Positions 44,775-53,623 of a stretch of 64,000 nt of DNA are shown here, piece by piece. Source of the DNA: a candidate division WOR-3 bacterium (GTDB lineage: Bacteria > Hydrothermota > Tepidihabitantia > Tepidihabitantales > Tepidihabitantaceae); the NCBI GenBank assembly GCA_024653355.1, contig JANLFQ010000001.1:1088829-1152828 (forward strand), in the 5' to 3' direction. The notes beneath the pieces were generated by a model that was not told the DNA's origin, did not search any database, and worked only from the letters and a program-made list of their open reading frames with translations. The first letter of the stretch is position 1. The number at the start of each line of letters is the position of its first letter. The translations under genes were made by a program, and so were the position numbers.

Positions 44775-46139
44775 TCAGCGGTTAGCGACCAGTTGGGGCA
44801 AAACACCCTGTTGCTGAAGCCGGGCGATATCCAGTGCCTCAACACAGAACTTGATAAAAGCCCGGACCCCGTTGCTGCTCTGCCGGGCAGCACGGGACAG
44901 AAGATGTTTCTGCTCTTCAATTGGCAACTTGAACCCCGGGTAGGCGCGTTCGTAAATCCGTACCATCGTGGCAAACGCATCAGCGAGCGCCTGGTCTTCA
45001 AGCGGCGTTAGGGCAATCCGATGTCGCACCGCATTGGTAAGCCGGATATAACCGTACTCGCCCGGGGTTGGCGTCGTGGCAAAAATAATTAACAGTGCCG
45101 GGTCCCGATAAATGTAGGGCACAGGCCGAACCTGATTGTGAATCAACCGTTCGTTTACCACCTTTAACTCCGGGTCGTTCTGGGCACAGCGCACCAGCCC
45201 ATCCATAAAGTTAACGCTCTTGGTCAGATAGACAACATCCCACAGCCGGGTTACGGTCTCTGCCTCGTCAATCAACAAAACCAGCCCCTTCAGCCCTAAC
45301 TCCCGGGCAATACAGGAAATCCCGGTAATGATGTGACAGTAAAAGTCAGCCGCTGTAGAAAAATCGTAAAGTGCCGGAATCCCCTGCGCGCCTCGTACCC
45401 GAGAAGCGGTCGGCATCTCCACCGCATACTCCTTGGTACTTTCGCCTTCAATCCACTGCCAGAAAACTTCACTCTCCGGTGAACCAGCATCCAGGCGGCG
45501 CAATTTGTTAAGCACCGGACCAAAGAAAATGTGGTCGTGAAAATTCAACTGTGTGGCTGCCCGCAACAAATCCCGATACCCCTGCTCCATTCCATCCTTG
45601 ATGTAACGGAAGTTGCGCACCAGTTCCCGGTAAACCCGCTTGGGCCGATGGGGTGAAACCTCTACCGGATCAAACTGGATAAGACTCGCCGCCATCCCTT
45701 CCTGCAGCGCCCGATGTAAACAGTACTCCAGAAGATGGGTCTTGCCCGAACCGTATTCCCCCTCTAACATATAAACATCACTCCGATTACGGGCAAGGTT
45801 GCGCAGTGCATCTTCCACCACCTTGACCTCTTGTTCCCGGCCAAAGGTAAAATGCTCCACATCCTGATGCGGCACAATGCCCAGCCGGAACGCCTCAATC
45901 ATTCGACAGGCACTAACCCGGTCAATCGCCGCAACACTGGCGGTTGCCGATTCCAGCAAATCGCCGTCAAATTCAAAAAGAAACCGCACCCGGTTGCGCG
46001 GCAACCACAACCGTAAACCGGTCTGAAACCGCACCAGCAACTCACTGCCCTGCCAGCGGCTGTCAACAATCTCGCCTTCGCCGAAAACCGGATGCGATAC
46101 CAGTTTAGAACTCTTCACGCTCAACTTTCTCCTGCTCAC
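44775..46139 (-). CDS. BrxD-like ATPase (DUF2791) with N-terminal Tudor/SH3-like domain
   Basis: The 454-residue P-loop protein belongs by motif order to DUF2791/BrxD. It has FGREQEVKVVEDAL, Walker A GEYGSGKTH (127-135), a long helical insert, LVLLIDEAET (Walker B, 286-295) and LIIFATTPTPGEYG (sensor 1). Residues 15-50 form an extra small domain (HPVFGEGEIVD and LLVRFQTGLRLWLPR) resembling the SH3/Tudor-like HPxFGxG modules of UvrD-type proteins. It starts 35 bases inside the upstream ATPase gene. The two ATPases may form a mixed ring. Confidence 0.82.
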   Translation of the reverse strand: MSRRKLSVKSSKLVSHPVFGEGEIVDSRWQGSELLVRFQTGLRLWLPRNRVRFLFEFDGDLLESATASVAAIDRVSACRMIEAFRLGIVPHQDVEHFTFGREQEVKVVEDALRNLARNRSDVYMLEGEYGSGKTHLLEYCLHRALQEGMAASLIQFDPVEVSPHRPKRVYRELVRNFRYIKDGMEQGYRDLLRAATQLNFHDHIFFGPVLNKLRRLDAGSPESEVFWQWIEGESTKEYAVEMPTASRVRGAQGIPALYDFSTAADFYCHIITGISCIARELGLKGLVLLIDEAETVTRLWDVVYLTKSVNFMDGLVRCAQNDPELKVVNERLIHNQVRPVPYIYRDPALLIIFATTPTPGEYGYIRLTNAVRHRIALTPLEDQALADAFATMVRIYERAYPGFKLPIEEQKHLLSRAARQSSNGVRAFIKFCVEALDIARLQQQGVLPQLVANR

Positions 46140-47370
46140 TCCTATCCAGCCGCTGGGTTGTTACCCGTAAAAGTTTCTCCGCATCCCGCTCGGTCAACAC
46201 CATTCCCGGATTGGCACGCGCCTGGTGCAAAAACTCGACTGCCGCCACGACAAACAACCGCCGGTAACTGACATCCAGCACAAACCCCTTGACCGCGGTC
46301 TCGGCAAGAAGTTTCAAACTCCGTTCCACCCCATTGATTTTGGTGCCGTAAGCGGTCTCAAAAAGGTCAACGAGCCGCTTACCCAGTTCCTCAAGAAACG
46401 GCACCGGCTCAATGCCCAACTCCTCCAGATTAATCCGCACTCCAACCGGATTTGCCTCAGAAAACCCGCTGCGCAACCGCTGCTTCAGCGCCTCGTAAAC
46501 CGGTCCCGAACCCTCGAGCAGCAAATTCTCATCCGGTACCGCATAGAAAAACATCGCGCCCGGCAAACGTGAGTTGCCACATTCATCAACCAACTGCCGC
46601 AAGTTGTCCAGTGCCCGGCGTCTATCCCTTGACGAAGAAATCGATACCCCCCGCTCCGCCTCATCAAACAGCAAAACCACTCCCCGAAACCCAATCGTAT
46701 GCACCCACTGAATCAACGACCGCAGCATCCGGAATGCCGTCGACTTGTCAATCCGCTCGGAAATCTTAAACCGTGCCCGCGCCTCCCGGGAAATCTCCTC
46801 ACCTTTGAGCCACTGCACCGCCTCAGTAAAACCATCAATGTCTTCGGCAAGCAGGGCGCTAAACGCCCCCTTTACCGCGTTAAAAAAACTCGTTGAGTCC
46901 GGTACCGGCAACTGTAAAAGATAATCCTGCAACCGCTCCGGGTTGTCCTCCTTACTCCGCCAGTTCGCCGCCCACTGCCGAATCACCGCATCAATCCCCT
47001 TGTCGGTTAGCGTTGCCAGCCGGCTTGTATCCTGGGGTGCGGTCAGATTAAGCGCCACCATCTTATAAACCAGTTCCAGTTTATCAAACGGGCACTCGGT
47101 CGGCGACAGACTCACATACGCAACACAGTAATTGTGCTTAAACGCCCGGTTACGCACCGCGTAGAGAAAATGTGTCTTGCCCCCGCCGTAATTCCCGGTC
47201 ACCAGCTTAAAACTGGACAGATTGTACTTCAGGATACCGTTAAGATACTCATCCTCAACCACCTGCAACAGCCGGTCCAGTCCGACCGTAAACGCCTCAA
47301 TCCCGAACTCCGGCGGAGTACCGGTTGAACCCAGTTTGTTGATTATTGCCCTTGCCAGTTCTCTATCCAT
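46105..47370 (-). CDS. BrxD-like ATPase (DUF2791), shorter paralog
   Basis: The 421-residue protein has Walker A GNYGGGKTH (59-67), the post-Walker strand VAYVSLSP, Walker B VVLLFDEAE (231-239) and sensor region LPGAMFFYAVPDENL. It also has a C-terminal helical part with SYRRLFVVAAVEFLHQ. It matches the DUF2791 plan of the next gene but lacks the N-terminal Tudor-like domain. It starts 23 bases after the stop of the 282-residue gene. DUF2791 proteins occur in BREX (BrxD) and in other helicase-linked defence or stress cassettes. Confidence 0.82.
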   Translation of the reverse strand: MDRELARAIINKLGSTGTPPEFGIEAFTVGLDRLLQVVEDEYLNGILKYNLSSFKLVTGNYGGGKTHFLYAVRNRAFKHNYCVAYVSLSPTECPFDKLELVYKMVALNLTAPQDTSRLATLTDKGIDAVIRQWAANWRSKEDNPERLQDYLLQLPVPDSTSFFNAVKGAFSALLAEDIDGFTEAVQWLKGEEISREARARFKISERIDKSTAFRMLRSLIQWVHTIGFRGVVLLFDEAERGVSISSSRDRRRALDNLRQLVDECGNSRLPGAMFFYAVPDENLLLEGSGPVYEALKQRLRSGFSEANPVGVRINLEELGIEPVPFLEELGKRLVDLFETAYGTKINGVERSLKLLAETAVKGFVLDVSYRRLFVVAAVEFLHQARANPGMVLTERDAEKLLRVTTQRLDRSEQEKVEREEF

Positions 47371-47393
47371 TTGACAACTCCTCAGTCTAAATA

Positions 47394-48242
47394 CTATCCG
47401 TTGACAAAAGAAATATACGAATAGTAGGTGCCTTCGCCCTCCTCGTTATCCGGCACCCAGAGCGACTTTGCCTTCTCACCGGTGGCATCAAAATTTGCCA
47501 CCGACAACCGTAACCCCTTACCGCCCACCGTTCGAACACCCGACCGCTTTAAAATGTACAGGTCATAACTGAAGCGGATGCGCGGGTACTCAACAAATCG
47601 CTCCCGCACCGGATTCACCCTGAACCCCTCCGACTGCATCAAAAACACCATCTCACTCAGCAAATCAACTAAAAAAACCCGCTCCCCCTCAACGATATTC
47701 CGGGCGAGACAAATCCGGCGGTAAGCGGTAAAAAGCCGCTCAACAAACTCTGCCGGATCCTTAATCGCCCGCTTCTTCAAACTCTCATCATAACTCCGCA
47801 GTATCTTCGCCAGAGCCAGCGGCTCCAGTTTCACCCCGCTTTTCAACCGCTCAATCTCCGGGCCCCAGAAAACGGTGGCTCTGCCTGTGGCGAAATCAAC
47901 CCGCACCGAAAACAACCCGCACCGCAAAAAAGGCAACTGTCCCTTAACGGTCAAACCGCTGCCTTCCAGACCGGCAAGCAACTGCCTGCCAAACTCAAAC
48001 TTAAACTCTTCCTTTGCCGCCTCAATCTGCCTCTTCTCCTCATCGAGCCACTGTCGAACCTTATCCCTTACCTCACCCGGAGCAAAACCTTCAATAGCCT
48101 TCTCAACCTCAACCACCATCCGTTCTCTTTCATACGCATTACGAATCGGCTCACTCACCAGTCGGCTATAACCGGCAAGCAGTTTTGCTACCTTCTGGGA
48201 CCGCAAAGCGGTATCCTTCAAAACGCCAATTAGCCCTTCCAT
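47394..48242 (-). CDS. Unknown first protein of the ATPase-helicase operon
   Basis: The 282-residue product is not recognised. Residues 1-85 are helical and charged, likely a coiled coil (RNAYERERMVVEVEKAIEG to EEKRQIEAAKEEF). The rest mixes strands and helices (GQLPFLRCGLFSVRVDFATG, RIRFSYDLYILKRSG) and ends with YYSYISFVNG. There is no signal peptide or membrane segment. As the first gene in a tight operon it may be the specificity or effector part. No TerB-like motif was found. The ATG lies eight bases past a -10 box and has no Shine-Dalgarno. Confidence 0.65.
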   Translation of the reverse strand: MEGLIGVLKDTALRSQKVAKLLAGYSRLVSEPIRNAYERERMVVEVEKAIEGFAPGEVRDKVRQWLDEEKRQIEAAKEEFKFEFGRQLLAGLEGSGLTVKGQLPFLRCGLFSVRVDFATGRATVFWGPEIERLKSGVKLEPLALAKILRSYDESLKKRAIKDPAEFVERLFTAYRRICLARNIVEGERVFLVDLLSEMVFLMQSEGFRVNPVRERFVEYPRIRFSYDLYILKRSGVRTVGGKGLRLSVANFDATGEKAKSLWVPDNEEGEGTYYSYISFVNG

Positions 48243-48250
48243 AATTTATC

Positions 48251-48279
48251 AGTATATTATCCCGCCCTTTTAATGTCAA
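48251..48279 (-). promoter_or_regulatory. Promoter of the ATPase-helicase operon, leaderless
   Basis: On the minus strand TTGACA (48279-48274) and TATACT (48256-48251) are 17 bp apart. The first ATG is eight bases further, so the mRNA should begin within two bases of the start codon. Confidence 0.7.
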
Positions 48280-48606
48280 CAACCCAGTATCGGCACTGTA
48301 AATCACGGGAAAAATTTCCATTCCAACTGTAAAAAGCATTACACCATTACTGCCATCGGATTTTAAAGAGTATATTTATGTTTTGTGCTTATCCGAAGAA
48401 ACGCTAAAAGCAGTCGTCACCTTCAGCAGGGCATTCTCTGCTTCTGCGCTGTCTGCCTTCCGGGCTTCTGCTCCTATCTCCCTTTAACGATTAACTTGTC
48501 GGTTCGGTTGCCCGTTCGCACTGCCTGTCAATGCTTATTTGCCCATCCTGAGAATCCATATCGAAACTTTGGCAGTCAAAGGCAGATGTAACACACACCC
48601 TCCATT

Positions 48607-48803
48607 ATATTTATATACGAAAAATCAGGTAAAAGTGACAAAAAACCACCTACCCGGCTGTCCGGGTGCAGTTCTGGGGATAGCCCCTGACTCACCCTTT
48701 CGGAACCATAGCACGATGGCGTAGAAGCCTGATAGCCCAGAAGCCGGAACCGTATCCTTCGGTTCTATCTTATTGATAATCAACAGTGTTATGCCCGATA
48801 AGC
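48607..48803 (+). repeat. Intergenic repeat, copy B
   Basis: This is the second copy of the repeat at 6320-6516, in the same orientation and with the same overall length. The conserved blocks are at 48616-48685 and 48766-48803. The middle part is more diverged. It lies upstream of two tRNA-Ser genes. Confidence 0.65.
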
Positions 48804-49232
48804 CACAACCCGCCACTCACTGCTGAATAAACCCTGTAATACCCTACCCGATTTTTGCTACCCTTTACCTGCATCTCCCCATTTCTGCCTCTGGGGCGCT
48901 TTTCTAACCTGCGGTTATGAGTAAGGCAGGAAGAATTTCCAATCTGCCCTATCCTGTTTTACCCCGATTCTACCCTATCAGCCGATATCGCCCTGATGTG
49001 CTGGTAAATATATCCGGAGAATATACAAGAAATTAACTGATGGAAGGGAATTTTTCCGGTTTAATCCAGAACACGCCACTCACAAAATATACAGTTTTCT
49101 AACCACCATTTATAAACAAAGCAACTTGTATTCAGGGAGACTGTATAAGACATTATTTATTTGCCTTTTGTTCCATACCCCAGTATCCTATCCTTGGCAG
49201 AACACCGTTATAAAGTTATCGGACGCTTGGTA

Positions 49233-49278
49233 TTGACAGGTTGTTTATCATTGACTTTTATTAAATCTCATTTAGAGT
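49233..49278 (+). promoter_or_regulatory. Promoter region of the tRNA-Ser genes
   Basis: A perfect TTGACA (49233-49238) lies 17 bp before TTTTAT. A second pair, TTGACT (49251-49256) and TAGAGT (49273-49278), has a 16-bp spacer. Either or both may drive the tRNA at 49328. Confidence 0.4.
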
Positions 49279-49327
49279 AATAAGAAGCGGTCAGGCGTTT
49301 TTTTCGGGCTGCTGAAGCACTACACCA

Positions 49328-49414
49328 GGAGGGCTAGCCTAACTGGTAAGGCAGCAGACTTGAAATCTGCCGACCCTTCAACGGGTCTTGCGGGTTCGAA
49401 TCCTGCGCCCTCCG
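49328..49414 (+). tRNA. tRNA-Ser (anticodon TGA)
   Basis: The acceptor arms GGAGGGC and GCCCTCC pair perfectly. The anticodon arm GCAGA-CTTGAAA-TCTGC shows TGA. There is a long variable arm typical of serine tRNA and a GGTTCGAAT T loop. No CCA is encoded. Confidence 0.96.
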
Positions 49415-49514
49415 TAGTAAGGATAGAGCAGGAGAGCAGTAGCCGGATAGCGCAGAATAGCAAAACTATCGCTTGGCTCTTGTGCTACTGTGCTGCTAAC
49501 TTCTGCTAAAATCT

Positions 49515-49603
49515 GGAGAGGTGGCCGAGCGGCTGAAGGCAACCGCTTGCTAAGCGGTTATACGGCTAACCCCGTATCAAGGGTTCGAATCCCTTCCTCT
49601 CCG
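49515..49603 (+). tRNA. tRNA-Ser (anticodon GCT)
   Basis: The acceptor arms GGAGAGG and CCTCTCC pair perfectly. The anticodon arm ACCGC-TTGCTAA-GCGGT shows GCT. The variable arm is long and the T loop is GGTTCGAAT. No CCA is encoded. It lies 100 bases after the first tRNA-Ser, so the two are likely co-transcribed. Confidence 0.96.
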
Positions 49604-49690
49604 TTAACAACGCTACCTCTTGCCCGCTTGTGCAAAAAATCGGATGGGCAGGGGAAAAATGGTTTGACGGTAACTCAATAACATTAAACT

Positions 49691-51268
49691 ATGAATAACG
49701 AGCCTGTGCGCGTCCGCATTGCCCCTTCACCAACCGGTGCGATGCACCTCGGTCTTGCCCGCACCGCGCTTTACAACTACCTTTTTGCCCGCCAGCATAA
49801 GGGTGTATTTATCCTTCGGATTGACGACACCGACCAGGTGCGTAATCAGGCGGAGATGCTTGAACCCATCCTCAACGGCTTGCGCTGGCTCGGACTGGAT
49901 TGGGATGAAGGTCCGGAAAAGGGCGGACCTTACGAACCTTACTACCAATCGCAACGCACTGCGGTCTATCAGGCGGCGGTGGCGAAACTGATTGCGGTCG
50001 GCGCCGCCTATCTTGACTACGCCACACCGGAAGAAATCGCCGCCGAAAGGGAACAGGCGCGCCAGCGCGGGGAAACCTTCCGTTACAGCCGACGCTGGAT
50101 GGCAGAAACACCGCAGCAGCGGGCGCAGTTTGAAGCCCAGGGTCGCAAGCCGGTTGTCCGGTTGAAGATGCCCCAAACCGGCACAATGGTGATTGATGAC
50201 CTGATTCGCGGTCGGGTTGAGTTTGACCTTGCTCTGGAACAGGACCACATTGTCCAGCGCCAGGACGGCACATTTCTCTATCATCTCACCAGCGCGGTTG
50301 ACGACGGTGAGATGAAAATCAGCCATATCATCCGGGCAGAAGAACACCTGTCCAACACCCCGCGTCAGGTTTTTATCCTTCAGGCGCTCGGTTATCCGCT
50401 GCCCCGCTTTGCCCATCTGCCGTTCGTTGCCGAACCGGGCAGTAAGAACAAGTTGAGCAAGCGCCGGCTCAAAGAGTACCTGAAGCGTGCCGAGTTTAAG
50501 GAGTTGATGACCAAAGGTGAAGCGATTGCCCGGCGCCTGAACCTGACCACCAACCCTGACCTGTTCAATCCGGTGGTGGTTGACTTCTACCAGAAGATTG
50601 GCTTTCTGCCCGAGGCGCTCCTTAACTACCTCGCCCTGTTAGGCTGGGCACTGGACGACCACACCGAGTATTTCACAAAAGATGACCTCATCCGCTCGTT
50701 TTCCCTTGAAAAGGTAAACCGGGCGCCGGCAAGTTTTGACCCCCAGAAACTTCTCGCATTTCAGGTCCATTATATGATGCAACTGCCCGTGGCAAAAAGG
50801 GTGGAACTCGTTTTACCCTATCTGATAAAAGCCGGACTGGTAAAAACACCGGTTGCGTCCGAAATTCAGGAAATGGTCGCCGCAATTGTCCTGGCTGCTG
50901 GTGACCGCATCAAGGTCGCAGGCGACATCCTTGAATATGAATATTTCTTTGTGCCTGATGAGCAACTAATCCTTGATCCCAAGGCGTTGGCGCGCTGGGT
51001 GGCACCCGAAGGGCAAAGGAGTTTGCTTGCCGAGTTTGAAGCCGCTTTGACCGATGACCTCAACTTCACCAAACCGGTGATTGAATCGCTCGTTGCCCAG
51101 CTTGCCGCTGCCACCAACACCAAACCGATGGCGGTGAGTCAGGCGCTAAGGGTTGCCTTGACCGGAAAGGATTACGGGTTTGCGATTGCCGACTGTGCAG
51201 TGATTCTCGGTAAAAAGCGGGTGCGCAACCGCATCCGGCAGGCGTTGAATGCGGTGCAAAAAGTTTAA
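49691..51268 (+). CDS. gltX: Glutamyl-tRNA synthetase
   Basis: The class I enzyme charges tRNA-Glu. The 525-residue protein has RIAPSPTGAMHLGLARTAL (HIGH-type site, 18-21), the FILRIDDTDQVRN block and IIRAEEHLSNTPRQ. The KMSKS-type loop is KLSKR, near residue 258. The C-terminal helical anticodon domain is present. It is somewhat longer than the common 470-490 residues. It is followed after 15 bases by glnS, so both glutamate-family synthetases are made together. Confidence 0.96.
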   Translation: MNNEPVRVRIAPSPTGAMHLGLARTALYNYLFARQHKGVFILRIDDTDQVRNQAEMLEPILNGLRWLGLDWDEGPEKGGPYEPYYQSQRTAVYQAAVAKLIAVGAAYLDYATPEEIAAEREQARQRGETFRYSRRWMAETPQQRAQFEAQGRKPVVRLKMPQTGTMVIDDLIRGRVEFDLALEQDHIVQRQDGTFLYHLTSAVDDGEMKISHIIRAEEHLSNTPRQVFILQALGYPLPRFAHLPFVAEPGSKNKLSKRRLKEYLKRAEFKELMTKGEAIARRLNLTTNPDLFNPVVVDFYQKIGFLPEALLNYLALLGWALDDHTEYFTKDDLIRSFSLEKVNRAPASFDPQKLLAFQVHYMMQLPVAKRVELVLPYLIKAGLVKTPVASEIQEMVAAIVLAAGDRIKVAGDILEYEYFFVPDEQLILDPKALARWVAPEGQRSLLAEFEAALTDDLNFTKPVIESLVAQLAAATNTKPMAVSQALRVALTGKDYGFAIADCAVILGKKRVRNRIRQALNAVQKV

Positions 51269-51283
51269 CTTTCAGGAGTTGTT

Positions 51284-53005
51284 ATGACAGAAAAAGCCCC
51301 TGTTGAACCGGAAAAATCCGGACCGGACTTTATCCGGCGCATCATCAACGAAGACTTAAAGAGTGGCAGGTTTTCGCCGCCGGTGGTCACGCGCTTTCCA
51401 CCTGAACCCAACGGCTATCTCCACATTGGCCATGCCAAATCTATCTGCTTAAACTTCGGCATCGCCCGCGAGTACGGCGGCAGGTGCCATCTGCGGTTTG
51501 ACGACACCAACCCGGAAAAAGAAGAAGAAGAGTTTGTCCGCTCCATCATTGAGGATGTCCGCTGGCTCGGGTTTGACTGGGGTGAGCATCTGTACTACGC
51601 CTCCGACTACTTTGAGCAGTTGTACCAATGGGCGGTTGAGTTAATCAAAAAGGGCAAGGCGTATGTCTGCGACCTTTCGCCCGAACAGGTCCGCGAATAC
51701 CGGGGGACTTTAACCGAACCGGGCAAGGAGAGCCCGTATCGCAACCGTTCAGTTGAAGAAAACCTTGACCTGTTTGAGCGGATGCGCCGCGGCGAGTTCC
51801 CGGACGGCTCGAAAACCCTGCGAGCAAAGATTGATATGGCTTCGCCCAACCTCAATTTGCGCGACCCGGTGATGTACCGGATTATGAAGGTACCGCACCA
51901 TCGCACCGGTGACAAATGGTGCATCTATCCAACTTATGACTGGGCACATGGCCAGTCCGACTCCATTGAAGGAATCACCCACTCCATCTGCACCCTTGAG
52001 TTTGAAGACCACCGACCGCTCTACGACTGGTTTCTTGACCAGTTGGGCGTGCATCATCCCCGTCAGGTTGAATTTGCCCGGCTCAACCTCACCTACACGG
52101 TGATGAGCAAACGCCGGCTGTTAGAACTGGTGGAAAAGGGTTATGTGTCGGGCTGGGACGACCCGCGCCTTCCGACCATCGCCGGTTTGCGGCGTCGGGG
52201 CTACACCCCGGAGTCAATTCGCAACTTCTGCGACCGGGTTGGGGTAGGCAAAGCGGACACCGTCGTTGCGATTGAACTGCTTGAAGACTGCATCCGCGAA
52301 GATTTAAACAAACGTGCCCCGCGCGTGATGGCGGTCCTGAAACCGCTCAAGGTCGTGATTGAAAACTATCCCGAAGGCAAAGTTGAAGAAGTCGAAGCGC
52401 TCAACAACCCTGAAGACCCTGCCGCCGGCACCAGACTCGTGCCCTTTTCCCGGGAAATCTACATTGAGCAGGAAGACTTCCGGGAAGAACCGCCCCCCAA
52501 ATACTTCCGACTTGCCCCGGGGCGGGAAGTTCGGCTCCGCTACGCCTACATCATCAAATGTGTTGGTGTGGTCAAGGATGCCGCAGGTCGGGTTCAGGAG
52601 TTACGCTGTGTCTATGACCCGGCAACCCGTAGCGGTGGTGAAAGCCGCAAGGTCAAGGCAACCCTGCACTGGGTCTCAGCCGCTCATGCCCTGAACGCCG
52701 AGGTCCGGCTCTATGACCGGCTCTTCTTAAAACCGGACCCGGACGATGTGCCCGAAGGTCAGGACTGGAAGACAAACCTCAACCCCGATTCGCTCGTCGT
52801 CCTTAACAACTGCAAGGTTGAACCGTCCCTGAAAAAAGTCCAGCCCGGTGACCGGTTCCAGTTTGAGCGATTGGGCTACTTCTGTGCCGACCTTAAAGAT
52901 TGCAAGCCGGAACATCTGGTGTTCAACCGCACCGTTACCCTGCGGGACACCTGGGCAAAAATCGAACAGAAACTGAAACAAACCCAACCAGGAGAAAAGA
53001 AATGA
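51284..53005 (+). CDS. glnS: Glutaminyl-tRNA synthetase
   Basis: The 573-residue class I enzyme charges tRNA-Gln directly. It shows [17 protein letters not shown] (HIGH at 47-50), [15 protein letters not shown], the [17 protein letters not shown] block and VMSKR as KMSKS. The C-terminal beta-barrel anticodon domain is complete. Direct charging means GatCAB is not needed for Gln-tRNA. The ribosome site is AGGAG. The stop overlaps the next ATG (ATGA). Confidence 0.96.
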   Translation: MTEKAPVEPEKSGPDFIRRIINEDLKSGRFSPPVVTRFPPEPNGYLHIGHAKSICLNFGIAREYGGRCHLRFDDTNPEKEEEEFVRSIIEDVRWLGFDWGEHLYYASDYFEQLYQWAVELIKKGKAYVCDLSPEQVREYRGTLTEPGKESPYRNRSVEENLDLFERMRRGEFPDGSKTLRAKIDMASPNLNLRDPVMYRIMKVPHHRTGDKWCIYPTYDWAHGQSDSIEGITHSICTLEFEDHRPLYDWFLDQLGVHHPRQVEFARLNLTYTVMSKRRLLELVEKGYVSGWDDPRLPTIAGLRRRGYTPESIRNFCDRVGVGKADTVVAIELLEDCIREDLNKRAPRVMAVLKPLKVVIENYPEGKVEEVEALNNPEDPAAGTRLVPFSREIYIEQEDFREEPPPKYFRLAPGREVRLRYAYIIKCVGVVKDAAGRVQELRCVYDPATRSGGESRKVKATLHWVSAAHALNAEVRLYDRLFLKPDPDDVPEGQDWKTNLNPDSLVVLNNCKVEPSLKKVQPGDRFQFERLGYFCADLKDCKPEHLVFNRTVTLRDTWAKIEQKLKQTQPGEKK

Positions 53006-53613
53006 ACCTGTTTGAACGAATTACTCAAGGCAAAACAGTCAAACTCATCGCCGGACTGAAAATAGACGCCCGGCGCGCCAACGACGGTAAATGGCAATTC
53101 GCCGTTGATTTTCCCGTAAAAGCCCCGAAAAAAGATAATGTCCGTTTAGCCCTGCACTACCTTAGCCACATCCTTGCCCGTTTTCCCAAACAGGAGTCCC
53201 ACGGCTACGAAATGGCAACCACACTACGGGCGATGCTCACTTTGATTGTCAACGAAGGTGTCTGGCCCGGTTCGGACCTGATTCGCTATGCCGATGTCCA
53301 GGACAAAGTTACTCTACTTGATACCGAAAAAATCGCCGACGGCGACACGGTCTATGCGGCGCTGATTGTCCCGCCCGGTTCAAACGAACCCGACCTCGTG
53401 TTTGAGGAGCCCATCAAACTCGCGGACGAAGGCTTGGTACTCTCGGTCGTTGCGGTACTGCAGGCACTATTAAAAATCCTTGACCCCGACACTATCGACA
53501 ACCTGGACCACGCCCTGCGCTACTTCAACTCCTACCTTGATGAAGGAGCAAGTTGCGCTGACCCGGCAACCGCCTGCAACCTTGCCAACCGAGCGCTCAA
53601 AGCCAGCAGCTGA
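53002..53613 (+). CDS. Unknown protein coupled to glnS
   Basis: The 203-residue product is not recognised. The start is ATG 53002, after AGGAGAAAAG, and it overlaps the glnS stop by four bases. A longer frame from 52900 would run inside glnS and is rejected. The N-terminal half has strands ([31 protein letters not shown]), the C-terminal half is helical. There is no signal peptide or membrane segment. Coupling to glnS may be positional only. Confidence 0.65.
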   Translation: MNLFERITQGKTVKLIAGLKIDARRANDGKWQFAVDFPVKAPKKDNVRLALHYLSHILARFPKQESHGYEMATTLRAMLTLIVNEGVWPGSDLIRYADVQDKVTLLDTEKIADGDTVYAALIVPPGSNEPDLVFEEPIKLADEGLVLSVVAVLQALLKILDPDTIDNLDHALRYFNSYLDEGASCADPATACNLANRALKASS

Positions 53614-53623
53614 ATTCGCTTTA

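Larger units (their letters stand above)
48243..49327. other. 1085-bp gap without a convincing gene
   Basis: Apart from the operon promoter, repeat copy B and the promoter before the tRNA genes, nothing is recognised. Open frames here are short and lack start sites. The part 48804-49230 is a low-complexity-like mix of pyrimidine-rich stretches. Confidence 0.6.

Noticed and set aside
47394-48242. A TerB-type tellurite-response protein as the first gene of the ATPase-helicase operon
   Set aside because: I considered it because TerB-domain proteins have been linked with similar ATPases and helicases, but no TerB-like motif could be seen in the 282 residues.
42699-48242. A complete BREX system
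   Set aside because: No pglX methylase, pglZ phosphatase, brxA, brxB or brxC/pglY gene is present in the window.
49490-49681. A 63-residue frame over the second tRNA-Ser
   Set aside because: It overlaps a clear tRNA gene and has no coding features.
52900-53613. A longer start for the gene after glnS
   Set aside because: The first 34 codons would lie inside glnS in another frame. The ATG at 53002 has a good ribosome site and the usual ATGA overlap.
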